DNA from: Aralia elata
Lineage: Eukaryota; Streptophyta; Magnoliopsida; Apiales; Araliaceae
Length of the DNA stretch: 64,000 nt
Assembly (NCBI GenBank): GCA_034770075.1
Contig: CM068379.1
Span: forward strand, 13,704,922-13,768,921
Direction of reading: 5' to 3'
The notes beneath the pieces were generated by a model. That model was not told where the DNA came from. It worked only from the letters and a program-made list of their open reading frames with translations, and ran no database searches. The position numbers and the translations under genes were made by a program. Shown here in pieces: positions 54,534 through 64,000 of the stretch (within the stretch, counting starts at the first letter, position 1; every line of letters starts with the position of its first letter).

Positions 54534-55600
54534 ATGCCGCCGAGAAGAAGACAACCGACTCAGCCAACGCCTGAGGAATCTGTCGAAGGAACTGGGGAAG
54601 CATACACTAATCCCATGCAACAATTTGTGAATCTGCTTGTAGGAGCGCTTATGAATCAGCCCACAACCCATGCCACGACTTTTAAGGATTTTAAAGCTGT
54701 AGGACCTCCAGAGTTTCGAGGGACTACCAATCCGATAGAAGCCCAAACGTGGATTATGGAGATGGAGAAGGTATTCGAAGTAGCGCGAGTAGTGGAGGAG
54801 CAGAAAACCACTTTTGCTACATTTATGCTAAAGGCAGAAGCAAGTTACTGGTGGCAGGCTAATAAATACCGAGGAGGGCAAGGAGTTATCATGTGAGAGA
54901 AGTTTAAAGAGATGTTTTTCGAGACATACTTTCCACCTAGTACACAAAACCAGATGGAGGTACAGTTCTTGGAGCTTAAGCAAGGAACGATGTCAATGCC
55001 GGAATACGCTTCAAAATTTAATGAGTTGGCGCGATTTGCGCCATACCAAGTGAATACCGACGAAAGGAAGGCACGAAGATTTGAACAAGGACTGAAGCCG
55101 TGGCTTTACAGTCGAGTTTTGATGTTCCAATTGAACTCCTTTGTAGCAGTGCTAGAGAAGGTGATCATAGCTGAAGGCGGAAGTGAAGCATTGACTCGGT
55201 TCAACCAAGAAAAGAAGAACAAGAAAATAGAAGGAGGAAACAAAGTTGAGGGAAGCAGTGGAAATGGTGAAGGCCATAAGAGAAAGTGGAATTCTGGGAA
55301 TTCTGGGAATAAACAAGGAGACCCGAAGAAACAGGTAGAGCAGTGCAAGAAGTGTGGAAAGAATCATACAGGAGTATGCCTGAAAGGAAAAACTATTTGT
55401 TACAACTGTGGGCAAGAGGGACACATCTCTCCTAACTGTCCTAACCCAAAGAAAGGCGTATGCTTTAATTGTGGAGCGCTGGATCACATGGCAAGGAATT
55501 GCCCCAAGAGAGGCACAGGCGAAGGGAGCGGAGACAGAGGACCTAATAATAGCGGCAAACTATCCATCACGACACCAGTTCCACCAACTCGACCGATAGC
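54534..55600 (+). pseudogene. Tekay H gag
   Basis: Starts at 54534 (MPPRRRQPTQPTPEESVEGT; the ATG at 54495 is less likely). Capsid: FKAVGPPEFRGTTNPIEAQT, ASYWWQANKYRGGQ, stop at 54894-54896 where Trp is expected, EKFKEMFFETYFPPSTQNQM, EVQFLELKQGTMSMPEYASK and FEQGLKPWLYSRVLMFQLNS. Nucleocapsid knuckles: CKKCGKNHTGVC (partial), CYNCGQEGHISPNC and CFNCGALDHMARNC, preceded by a basic linker. It would assemble the virus-like particle. Confidence 0.9.
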
Positions 55601-56150
55601 CCGAACCTTCAATATGACAGTACAAGATGCTGTGGAATCAAAAAACATGGTGTCAGGTATCATTCTGATCAACGATATAAATGCATATGTATTATTCGAT
55701 TCGGGTGCTACTTGTTCGTTTATATCTGATGATTTTGCTAAGAAGTTGAATTTGTTTCACGAAAAGTTAGAATATCCCCTTAATATAGAGGTTGCGAATA
55801 AGGAGGTTATTCCTGTCGAGTTCGTATGCAAGAATTGTCGTGTAAATATCGGGGGACATGAAATGTTTGTGGATTTAATTCCAATTCGCCTTGGAGAGTT
55901 TGATGTAATTTTAGGAATGGATTGGTTATTTAACCATGGGGCAATAATTGATTACCAGAGGAAATGTATAAACCTTATGACCCCGAAGAAGTCAAAGGTA
56001 GTATTTCATGGTAGCAAGTCGCCAAGACAATCGAGTTGTCAGACAATATTGCAGGCCAAGAGATTGTTAAGAAAGGGATGTACGGGATATTTAGCGTACA
56101 TAATAGATACTCAGAGGGAGGGAGTTATGTTAGATGATATACCAGTAGTT
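55601..56150 (+). pseudogene. Tekay H aspartic protease
   Basis: The catalytic site YVLFDSGATCSFISDDFAKK has the full D-S-G motif. The flap-side text is VEFVCKNCRVNIGGHEMFVD, then IRLGEFDVILGMDWLFNHGA. It continues without a break into RT (VFHGSKSPRQSSCQTILQAK linker). This domain has no internal stop and looks intact. Confidence 0.88.
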
Positions 56151-57635
56151 AATGAGTTTGCGGACGTGTTCCCAGGCGAACTGCCAGGACTTCCGCCAGA
56201 CAGAGAAATCGAGTTTATTATCGATTTAGTACCAGGGACGGCTCCAATATCGAAAGCCCCGTACCGAATGGCTCCAGTTGAAATAAAGGAACTGGCGGTT
56301 CAATTGCAAGAATTGTTGGACAAGAAGTACATTCAACTGAGTGTCTTGCCATGAGGAGCACCTATGTTATTTGTTAAGAAGAAGGATGGATCATTGCGAC
56401 TTTGTATCGACTATACAGAGTTGAATAAAGTCACCATCAAGAATAGGTATCCGTTACCAAGGATCGAAGATCTGTTTCATCAACTGAAAGGAGCAAAATA
56501 TTTCTCGAAGATAGATTTGAGAAGTGGTTATCATCAGTTAAAGGTCAGAAGGGAAGATGTGCCAAAGACAACGTTTCGAACCCGTTATGGGCACTACGAA
56601 TTTTTGGTGATGTCGTTTGGATTAACGAATGCACTAGTAGCGTTCATGGATTTAATGAATAGAGTGTTTAAACCGCAACTTGACAAATTTGTGGTGGTGT
56701 TTATTGACGATATTTTGGTTTACTAAAAAACCCAAGAAGAGCATGCAGAACATTTGAGAATAGTATTGGGATCGCTGAGAAGAGAAAAGTTGTACTCGAA
56801 ATTGTCAAAATGTGAATTTTGGTTAGAGCGTGTGCACTTTCTAGGTCATGTAATTGATAAAGATGGAATTTCAGTTGACCCTGCAAAAGTGGAAGCGGTA
56901 ATAAATTGGGAACAACCGAAGACACCGACGGAAGTGAGAAGTTTCTTAGGATTAGCAGGTTATTATCAACGATTTATTCAAGATTTCTCTAGGATAGCAA
57001 CTCCGTTGACCTATCTAACGAGAAAAGAAGTGAAATTTGTATGGACGGAGAAATGTGAAGAAAGTTTTCGAGAATTAAAGAAAAGGTTAAGTGAAGCACC
57101 TGTATTATCTCTACCGGAGGATACGGGAAATTTTGTGGTGTATAGCGACGCATCTCTCAAGGGACTAGGTTGTGTGCTTATGCAACATGGAAAGGTTATT
57201 GCGTATGCATTGAGGCAGTTGAAGGATTATGAGAAAGGATACCCAACTCACGATTTGGAGTTAGCAGCGGTAGTGTTTGCTCTAAAAATTTGGAGACATT
57301 ATCTTTACGGAGAGAAATGTGAGATATATACGGACCATAAAAGTCTGAACTATATCTTTACACAAAAGGAGTTGAATATGCGTCAAAGGCGATGGTTGGA
57401 GTTGATCAAGGACTATGATTGCGAGATTCTCTACCATCCGGGAAAGGCGAAGGTGGTGGCCGACACCTTGAGTAGGAAGGGTCGGGAAAAATTATCGATG
57501 TTGACGGCTCAAGAAAAGCTAATAGCAGAAATGGCGAAGATGGAGTTAGAGGTAAAATATTCAAAAGAGTTAGAGGAGAAGTTATTTATGATGGAGACTC
57601 GCCCAATGTTGTTGGACAGAGTAAAGGAAGCGTAA
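56151..57635 (+). pseudogene. Tekay H reverse transcriptase and RNase H
   Basis: NEFADVFPGELPGLPPDREI, FIIDLVPGTAPISKAPYRMA, a TGA at 56352-56354 (Trp expected before GAPMLFVKKK), DGSLRLCIDYTELNKVTIKN, FSKIDLRSGYHQLKVRREDV, FGLTNALVAFMDLMNRVFKP and FIDDILVY, then a TAA at 56724-56726. RNase H: VYSDASLKGLGCVLMQHGKV, YPTHDLELAAVVFALKIWRH, IYTDHKSLNYIFTQKELNMR and ADTLSRKGREKLSM. Pro-Ser of the usual FGLTNAPxxF reads Leu-Val. It ends at a TAA at 57633-57635 (Gln expected). Confidence 0.9.
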
Positions 57636-58992
57636 CTCCAGGATGAGGAGTACGAAAAGATAAGAAAGAGAGTTTCCGAAGGGGAAGGAGTTAAATTTAA
57701 ACTCGACAGTGAAGAATTGTTGAGATTTGAGGGAAGAATTTGGGTACCGTCAGTACTAGAAGTGAGAGAGGAAATTTTGCAAGAGGCTCACAGTTCGAGA
57801 TTTTTAATTCACCCGGGAAGTACGAAAATGTATCAAGATCTTCGACAACATTTTTGGTGGCCTAATATGAAACGAGAAGTCGCACAGTGCGTTGCAAAGT
57901 GCCTAACTTGTCAAAAGATTAAGGCGGAGCATCAAAGACCCAGTGGTTTGCTACAACCCCTGGAGATACCAGAATAGAAGTGGGAGCATATCACTATGGA
58001 TTTCGTGGTAGGTCTTCCAACTACTCAGAAAGGGCATGACGCGATATGGGTTATCGTGGATCGATTGTCAAAATCAGCACATTTTCTACCGATCAAGATT
58101 AGGTTTAATCTAGATCAATTAGCGAAATTGTACGTCAAAAAAATTGTATCAAGGCATGGAATACCGGTATCAATCGTGTCAGATCGAGACCCGCGTTTCA
58201 CATCAAATTTCTGGAAAAGCTTACAAGAGTGTATGGGAACGCAGATGAGATTGAGCATGACGTATCACCCTCAAACTGATGGGCAAAGTGAAAGGACGAT
58301 TCAAACGTTAGAAGACATGCTGAGAGCTTGTGTCATGGATTTCAAAGGAAACTGGGATGATCATTTACCATTAGTGGGATTTTCATACAACAACAGTTAC
58401 CACGCAAGTATAGGCATGCCGCCTTACGAAGCATTGTACGGAAGAAAGTGCAGGACGCCATTGTGTTGGGATGAAGTAGGAGAACACCAACTATTGGGAC
58501 CGGAATTGGTACAGCAAACGACAGAGATTGTCAAAGTGATAAGAGCAAGATTGGTTGCAGCCCAAGACCGACAAAAGAAATATGCTGATCAGCATCGACA
58601 GACGAGAGATTTCGACGTCGGCAGTCACGTGTTTTTAAAAGTGTCTCCCTGGAAAGGGAAGATATGATTCAAAAAGAAGGGAAAGCTCAGTCTGAGGTTT
58701 ATTGGACCTTTCGAGGTGTTAAGACGTGTGGGAGAAGTGGCTTACGAGGTAGCCTTACCTCCTGAGATGGAACACATTCACAACGTGTTTCATGTGTCCA
58801 TATTACGACCTTACAAACCAGACTATAAGTATGTAATAGAGTATGAACCCTTGCAGGTTGAAAAAGATTTGTCATACGAAGAAGTTTCAGTCCAGATTAT
58901 AGACCGGAAAGAGCAAATTTTAAGAAACAAAGTTATACCTTCTATAAAGGTGTTATGGAGAAACCACAATGCCGAATAAGCTACGTGGGAAC
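57636..58992 (+). pseudogene. Tekay H integrase and interrupted chromodomain
   Basis: HHCC module: HSSRFLIHPGSTKMYQDLRQ, VAKCLTCQKIKAEHQRPSGL. A TAG at 57975-57977 (Trp expected). Core: MDFVVGLPTTQKGHDAIWVI, VDRLSKSAHFLPIKIRFNLD, SDRDPRFTSNFWKSLQECMG and YHPQTDGQSERTIQTLEDML. A TGA at 58665-58667 fits CGA. GPY-like tail and LRPYKPDYKYVIEYEPLQVE, then a chromodomain, SYEEVSVQIIDRKEQILRNK to VLWRNHNAE, a TAA and ATWEL. LTR I is inserted there. Chromodomains direct integration to heterochromatin. Confidence 0.9.
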
Positions 58993-59896
58993 TGATGAGT
59001 GGATTTTATACCTGCGAATCAAGTCTTGTTAGACTTAATTATTGCGGTCTTTAAGTATTTTTAGTATTGTTTTATTCATTTTTTGTGTTTGTTTATTGTA
59101 GGATGGAGCTGGAGGGGCAAAAGAGTCAATTTGGAGCTGAAAGGATTAAAATTTGGCTTGGTGGCAATTTTGTAATTCCGAGGATATGACCTAGCACCTA
59201 GAGCGCTAGGAATTGAACTAAGGTAGCGCCTGAGGCGCTAGTGCACGATTTTTGATGGTGATGTGCGGCTGATTGAAAAAGAAAAGAAAGCCAATTTGGA
59301 AGGGGATTGAAGTTTTATCAATTAGAAGAAGAGAAGGAGACTTAAAAAAGGGAATTATGAGATTTTCATTGATTATTCTTCTACTTTCTAGAGAGAGATT
59401 TTTCAATTTACTGTGGATTACTATCGTTTGATTGCTGGATTTTAATGTGGGTTTGAGCTTTACTTTGGATTTTTTTTAATCAACAATTGGGTTTGATTGT
59501 TCTATTCCTTCTTTATTCAATTGTTTGCTTATTTTTCCATGTGTTGATTTGGTCCCATAATGGCTTTTGGTTCAGTCATGAACTAATTTTCATTATGGGA
59601 TTCTAACGGATTATAATATGTAGTTTAGTTATAAGCTTAATTGTTGGATTGTTTTACATATCATAAGAAATTTTTATCATGGTTGTTTTGCATGTATGAA
59701 TGCTTGATCATCATTCGATTTCAGTACTTGTATGGAATTGAAAAATAACATATGAGTATGGATTGTAATCATGATAGCTTGCGTATATGATGCTAATTTG
59801 GATAGCTTAATATTTTGTGAATCAGGTAGAAATACACTGCTTCACCGTAAGAGTCGAAATAAGGGCTTGTGCTTAAATCAATATAATTGCAATTTC
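58993..59896 (+). repeat. Athila-type LTR I (left part)
   Basis: Starts TGATGAGTGGATTTTATACC, the Athila LTR start, right after ggaac in the H chromodomain. It contains a GC-rich block (59195-59255: gcacctagagcgctagg, gcgcctgaggcgctagtgc). The LTR ends without the usual Athila end because LTR J is inserted at 59897; atttc (59892-59896) is J's left flank. No gene. Confidence 0.65.
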
Positions 59897-60733
59897 TGTA
59901 ACGATCGCGGATCGCGGGTAGCTTTGTAACACGAGCCTATGAATTTTTATGAATAAATTGAACTTTTATTTATATTATTCCGTGTTATGTGTGTGAATAT
60001 TTTATTTCTACATATGATGTGTATGTGATAATTTTTGATTGATATTATTTTTATTGGAGTTGATTAAATCATTAGAGAAATAGCACTAAGGCGCTATTTA
60101 CGCCAAGACGCCTTTTTTATGACTTTTCATAATTTCGCCAAAGCATTAATGAGAGGGATTAATAATCCAAGTGTGGGATTTTATTTGAGTCCAATTGAAT
60201 TTTTGTTAGAAGCCCAATTGGTATTAAATTAGAAGTACAAGAGTGGCCCAAGTTGGAGCCCAAGAGCCACGGGTCGAGTCCATGAACCAAACCCACCATC
60301 CATGACCCAAACCCATGACCCATGAAGGGAAATGGGTTATAGCAATCAGCTGGTCATTTGAAGGTGGGAGAAGAGTACGGGAGAAGGAGAGGAAGAGAGG
60401 GAGGAGGGTGCCAAGAACGTGGGAAGAGCATGGGGAGAAGCATTCCTTGCATTTGGTAGAGGAAAAGGGAGATAAAGCAACTTGGGAGAAGAGGGGGGAG
60501 TACCCGAGCCATGGGGAGAGCAAAAGCTCAGTTGCCCATACATGGGGAGCTGCCATGCCCGAGCATGCTCAGCTCCTCCACCTCCTTGAAGCTCAGTTTT
60601 TCATCTCTATAAATACTCTCCCATTGTTTAGCTTCCATCCCTTTCTTGTTGCTAAGTGTTGAAGCAGCAAACTTGAGAGAAAATAGTAAGAAGAGTGTGT
60701 TCGGGTGATTTGAGGAAGAAGAGGAATTGTGGT
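59897..60733 (+). repeat. Tekay-type LTR J (left part)
   Basis: Starts TGTAACGATCGCGGATCG, close to the minus-strand solo LTR at 3210-6737 (TGTAACGATAGCGGATCG). Both share gagcatgctcagctcctcc-type text (60555; 6071 inverted) and the aagtgtgggattttat segment. TATAAATA is at 60608-60615. It is cut at 60733 by element K. The frame 60315-60662 is LTR sequence, not a gene. Confidence 0.75.
60608..60615 (+). promoter_or_regulatory. TATA-like box of LTR J
   Basis: ctcTATAAATActctccc in U3 of LTR J. Motif evidence only. Confidence 0.45.
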
Positions 60734-63047
60734 TGTAGACACCCAAATTTTGCGCTTCGTATACTAACCGTGACAGGAGGGCAAAATCGTCAAATGAACC
60801 GGCCTGTGAGAGCGAGGGATGCACAAGTGCGAACACTCGACGCCACCGCAACGATTTGCAAATCAAAACCGACGTGACAGCAGGGCCGTCCGAAATGAGC
60901 ATGCCCGAATGATGTGGCACGTCTCCCAGTGATTCTCGGACTGCAAAATACAAGCCTGTCGGCGAAAACCGACGTCACGACACGAGAAACAAGGTGCGGT
61001 TCGGAAAACGAGAAAATCAGCCCACCCAGCCGCGGATTGATCTGCGGCCAAACGATTAAAATAATGGTGGTGCGCACGGGACTCGAAACCAGGAAACCAG
61101 GCTGAGTGCGATGGGGGGTGGGCCAGCCAGCCGCCAGATCAATCTGCGGCCAGCCGCAGATCAATCTGCGGGCTGCCCTAAACCAGCCTATTTCAGCTTA
61201 GTTTCGTTGCAGCATACAGGAGGTTGGAAGAATTTGAAGGAAGAAGAATTCTGCAGCAGCAAGAACACGGAAATAGAGAGAAAAAGGAGCAAATTTTGCA
61301 ATCAAATAGGAAGAAAAGAGAGGAAAAAAAGAGAGGATTTATATTCTTTGATTTTGATTTGTACCAAATATACTCCTTATCTTAGTCAAATACACAAGTT
61401 CACATCCAATTTGAGATCATTTGCAAGGTGAAAATTCCCTTTGTTTCTTAGCAATTTATATCATATTGTTTGGTTAAATTAAATGTAGTTTTTCTTGTAT
61501 ATTGTTGTGGATCTATGGATTGAGGGCTATTAGGGAGGGTTCCCAAGTGGAACGAAATTCCTCCTAATGGCCCGATGATGTCCATTTGGTGAATTTTAGC
61601 TAGTTGTAATGATGTATTATGCATAGTTTATTTAGATTGTTATTTTTAGGATCTTGTGGGTGTGTAGCGATTTTGGATGTGAGCCTAGGATCGCGACCCC
61701 GTGGTCCAAATCCGATGATGGACATCTTTTGATATATGTAATAAATTCGATGTACCTTTCATTGTAAATATGTAATCGTCGGGCCTTAAAACGACGCTAA
61801 GGCGAGAATCGTGTTTAAGGCCCCGTAATAGTGAAAGTATGTGATTGTGGGCGTTCGAGGTTATTTTGATGGCTTACATGCCCATGAATAGCCCCGACGC
61901 GTGTTTATGCTCGATTTGATTTATGAGACGAAATTGATTTCAAAGCTAAATGATAAGATTTTCATAAAATCAATCAAACTAGGTTATTAGCATCACGAGG
62001 CTTAAAATGAGAAGTGCTAATGAATGTCGCTGTCGACGCCGGGTTTTCGCTTCAAGATGCGATTGTTTGTCCTTTTCCGATTTTAGCCTTTTCATTAGTT
62101 GATTTTTGGAAAAGGTCGGCATTAAGGTCGACGGGGTTTTGAAAGATCGTTTTTTATGATGAGCCAATTAACCAGAGTCGCCAGTTGGTATATTTGAAAT
62201 GGATGTACCAACTCATCCGAGTTTCTTTTTCGTAAATCGCTGGCTCATGTGTGACTCCGAATTAATTGGTCTGCGAACCGAGATTCATAGAGTTCGGGGG
62301 CTTGCTTAAGCGAGGGGGAAGGTGTTAGGCACCCCCGACTTCCGTGAAACACGGTTACCGCAATCTTGATGCTCTCCTATCCTTTAATTCATGAAATGTG
62401 TGTGTTATGCGCGCGGATGTGTGGTGTGTGTGCTTATGTGAATGTTGTGGTGAGTTTGTATGAAAGAAATCATTTGGATTTTAGGGAAAGTCGTTTGCTT
62501 TGATTTGAGAACGCTTCGGAATGTCTTTTCGGCATACACGAGAAAGCTTTATTTTTTATGAGAAAGGTTTTGATTTTAATTGTCAAAACTGCAAAGATCT
62601 TCATTAGGTGTCGTTTTGGCAAAAACAAAGAATTTCTAAACCTTCGTCAAAATAGGAATCGAGATCTATACGTTGCTTTCTTAACTCAAACGATGGGCAA
62701 CTTCTAGAATATCTTTAACCCTATGCACAACGGTCTAATAAAACGTCATTTATTTCTAAAATCATTTTTTGTGATGTTTGAAGAAAACGATTTTTTTTCT
62801 TTAGCCTTCTCGTTAAATAGGAATCGACATTCATTAGCATTCCCAATTTTAGCCTCGTGATTCTAATAACCTAGTTTGATTGATTTTACGAAAATCTTAA
62901 TCTTTTAGCTTTGAAATCAATTTTAGGTCATAAATCAAATCAAGCATTAAAATGCATTGGGGCTATTCATGGGCATGTAAGCCATCCAAATAACCCCAAA
63001 TGTCTACAATCACAAGTTTCACTATTTTGGGGCCTTAAGCGTCGACA
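60734..63047 (+). repeat. Element K 5' LTR with inner inverted repeat
   Basis: 2314 bases with matching short inverted ends (TGTAGAC / GTCGACA). A large imperfect inverted repeat lies inside: arm 1 at about 61814-62029 and arm 2 at about 62825-63039. A GC-rich segment with cagatcaatctgcggcc units lies at 61110-61180, its words partly repeated. Short frames here (60695-61431, 61979-62167) have no recognisable product. Confidence 0.7.
61814..63039. repeat. Large imperfect inverted repeat within the K LTR
   Basis: Arm 1 (about 61814-62029) reads like the reverse complement of arm 2 (about 62825-63039): both contain atggcttacatgcccatgaa, atcaatcaaactaggttatt and tgctaatgaatgtcg in the same order on opposite strands. 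By eye the arms are over 80% alike, with about 800 bases between them. Arm 2 ends next to the LTR end and PBS. Confidence 0.8.
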
Positions 63048-63049
63048 GC

Positions 63050-63067
63050 TGGCGACTCTGCTGGGGA
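63050..63067 (+). promoter_or_regulatory. Element K primer binding site
   Basis: tggcgactctgctgggga, two bases after the LTR end. It is a PBS of the kind reported for Ogre elements (tRNA-Arg type from memory; not verified here). Confidence 0.65.
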
Positions 63068-64000
63068 CATTAGAGGGCTTAAGCCGCGTTCAAATCTTGA
63101 TGCTATCCTATCCTTCAAAAAATTCATGAATATGTGTGTGCATGCGATATTTTGATCATTTCTACTTTTGTTGTGTGAATGTGTGTTTTGTCCAATAAGT
63201 GAATGATTGAATGGGATTGCTTTAATTTAAAGTAAAATCATTTGCATACGGTGAGGACGATGAATGTGAATGTATGTTGAGAGAGTACCTCCTCCTGAGG
63301 CGAACATGTCGGTTGCTTATTACTGGACTCGAAGGGGCTGCTCCCCGGAGATGGCTCAGGAAACGCACCACCCAAATCCGCTCCAATCGAAAGGAATCAA
63401 ACAAGTAGATTGCGAAGATTTGGGGACCTTCATGCCGAAAAGCCCGCGAGAGTAACCCTAGGGTAGGTCAGCCTCTGATAAACCTAACGAAAGGGAAGCT
63501 TCTTCATGCCCTTTTATCGTTCAGTCAAATAAATAAATGTCATGCAAATGGCATACAACTGTCATGCCATCATCATCGTAATAAATATGTCCTGTATCAT
63601 GTGATTGCATCACCTGCACATAAAGAGAGTACTGACATGGTTTTGCAGGAGGGCAATCCGTGCCACGTACCGAGGTTTTCTAAAAACTTCTAAATACTAT
63701 CCTGTCATCAAACACTGACCTTGTTTTGCAGGATAAAGATTAAGAGAACCGTGAAAGCGTGGCATAACGATCACAAAGAACCCGGATGTAGGGGCATATT
63801 CGACCACACAAAAAAAAAGGGGAAAAAAAAAAAAAGAAAAAAGAAAAAGAAAAAAGAAATGATGAATAAAACATGCATCAGTGTTGACATGCATCTGCCA
63901 ACTTGTAATTGGCACAGTACTAAACTACGGCCCTGGTTTGTTTTGCGGAGACTTGCCCCTAAGACCCAACTAAGAGGCCGTAAAATCCATACTCCATCCA
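63068..64000 (+). other. Element K leader
   Basis: Noncoding leader. It repeats text from within the LTR (cttgatgctatcctatcctt at 63098, compare 62366). A purine-rich A-tract is at 63808-63860. The short frames here (62911-63129 runs in from the LTR; 63270-63455) are without recognisable domains. The element continues beyond the window. Confidence 0.55.

Larger units (their letters stand above)
49892..58992 (+). mobile_element. Tekay-type element H (5' LTR to chromodomain)
   Basis: 5' LTR 49892-53258, PBS 53262-53273, an extra ORF 53486-54214, gag-pol 54534-58992, then interrupted in the chromodomain by LTR I. The left flank is gattt (49887-49891). gag-pol is one frame with stop codons but no frameshift. 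Chromodomain-bearing gypsy elements with TGTAACG-type LTRs ending GGGGGTGTCACA are of the Tekay/Del type. The PPT and 3' LTR of H are outside the window. Confidence 0.85.
60734..64000 (+). mobile_element. Ogre/Tat-type element K (5' LTR, PBS and leader; right part outside window)
   Basis: LTR 60734-63047 (TGTAGACACCC to GTCGACA), PBS 63050-63067 (tggcgactctgctgggga), then a leader with no protein-coding frame before the window ends. The PBS type and the LTR text gaaggtgttaggcaccccc (62320) are seen in Ogre-branch Tat elements. The left flank is gtggt (60729-60733). It is the last-inserted layer visible. Confidence 0.75.

Noticed and set aside
60315..60662. 115-codon Arg/Glu-rich frame
   Set aside because: Purine-rich text of LTR J, with frames open on both strands and no domain.
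59897..60733. J as the 3' LTR of H
   Set aside because: Its sequence is closer to the solo LTR at 3210-6737 than to the H 5' LTR. No PPT or chromodomain end precedes it, and LTR I lies between.

Overview
The window looks like plant nuclear DNA, most likely from an angiosperm with large, repeat-rich chromosomes (the lineage mix suggests a eudicot, but the species cannot be told). It is heterochromatin made almost entirely of LTR retrotransposons nested inside one another. I found no host gene, tRNA, rRNA or CRISPR array. Every recognisable protein is gag, protease, reverse transcriptase (RT), RNase H, integrase or an element-specific extra ORF, and almost every frame carries in-frame stops.

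Layout. Letters are my own names for the elements. 1-1825 is the right part of a Tekay-type LTR lying just upstream of the polypurine tract (PPT) of Athila C. The C 3' LTR (1858-2835 and 15125 to about 15850) is split by Athila A (2836-15119, TSD ccaat on both sides). The A 5' LTR is itself split by a minus-strand solo Tekay-type LTR (3210-6737). C sits in the ORF2 of an older minus-strand Athila D (about 15852-18275). D is joined by a deletion scar to a truncated minus-strand copia element (about 18276-24324). That in turn abuts a truncated Tat-lineage element F, read on the plus strand in three blocks: 24325-26591, 35392-35638 and 44238-45457. F is split by chromovirus E (26592-35386), which carries a Stowaway-like MITE in its 5' LTR and a minus-strand solo LTR (30050-33311). 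F is also split by Athila B (35639-44237, TSD gtcaa) and by minus-strand chromovirus G (45458-49891). Inside G lies Tekay-type element H (49892-58992), inside H an Athila-type LTR I (58993-59896), inside I a Tekay-type LTR J (59897-60733), and inside J an Ogre/Tat-type element K (60734 to the window end). F-G-H-I-J-K is six levels of nesting.

How the parts work together. Tekay element H has one gag-pol frame broken only by stop codons, plus an extra coiled-coil ORF between its primer binding site (PBS) and gag. E and G look like CRM-type chromoviruses: their pol frame runs through the PPT into the 3' LTR. The most unusual pattern is in the three Athila elements whose interior is visible (A, B, D). 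None has RT, RNase H or integrase. Each has gag-protease, a GGGAGGCAACCC box, a GC-rich word array, a pyrimidine-rich leader with a possible 5' splice site, and then ORF2. ORF2 encodes a protein with a basic SKRQRG start, a conserved core and an acidic Asp-rich tail. They look like non-autonomous elements that keep an ORF2 transcription unit and would need pol from a relative. Short GC-rich word arrays also occur in the LTR or leader of nearly every other element here, whatever its lineage. Most stops that can be explained fit C-to-T or G-to-A changes, as expected of long-methylated DNA.
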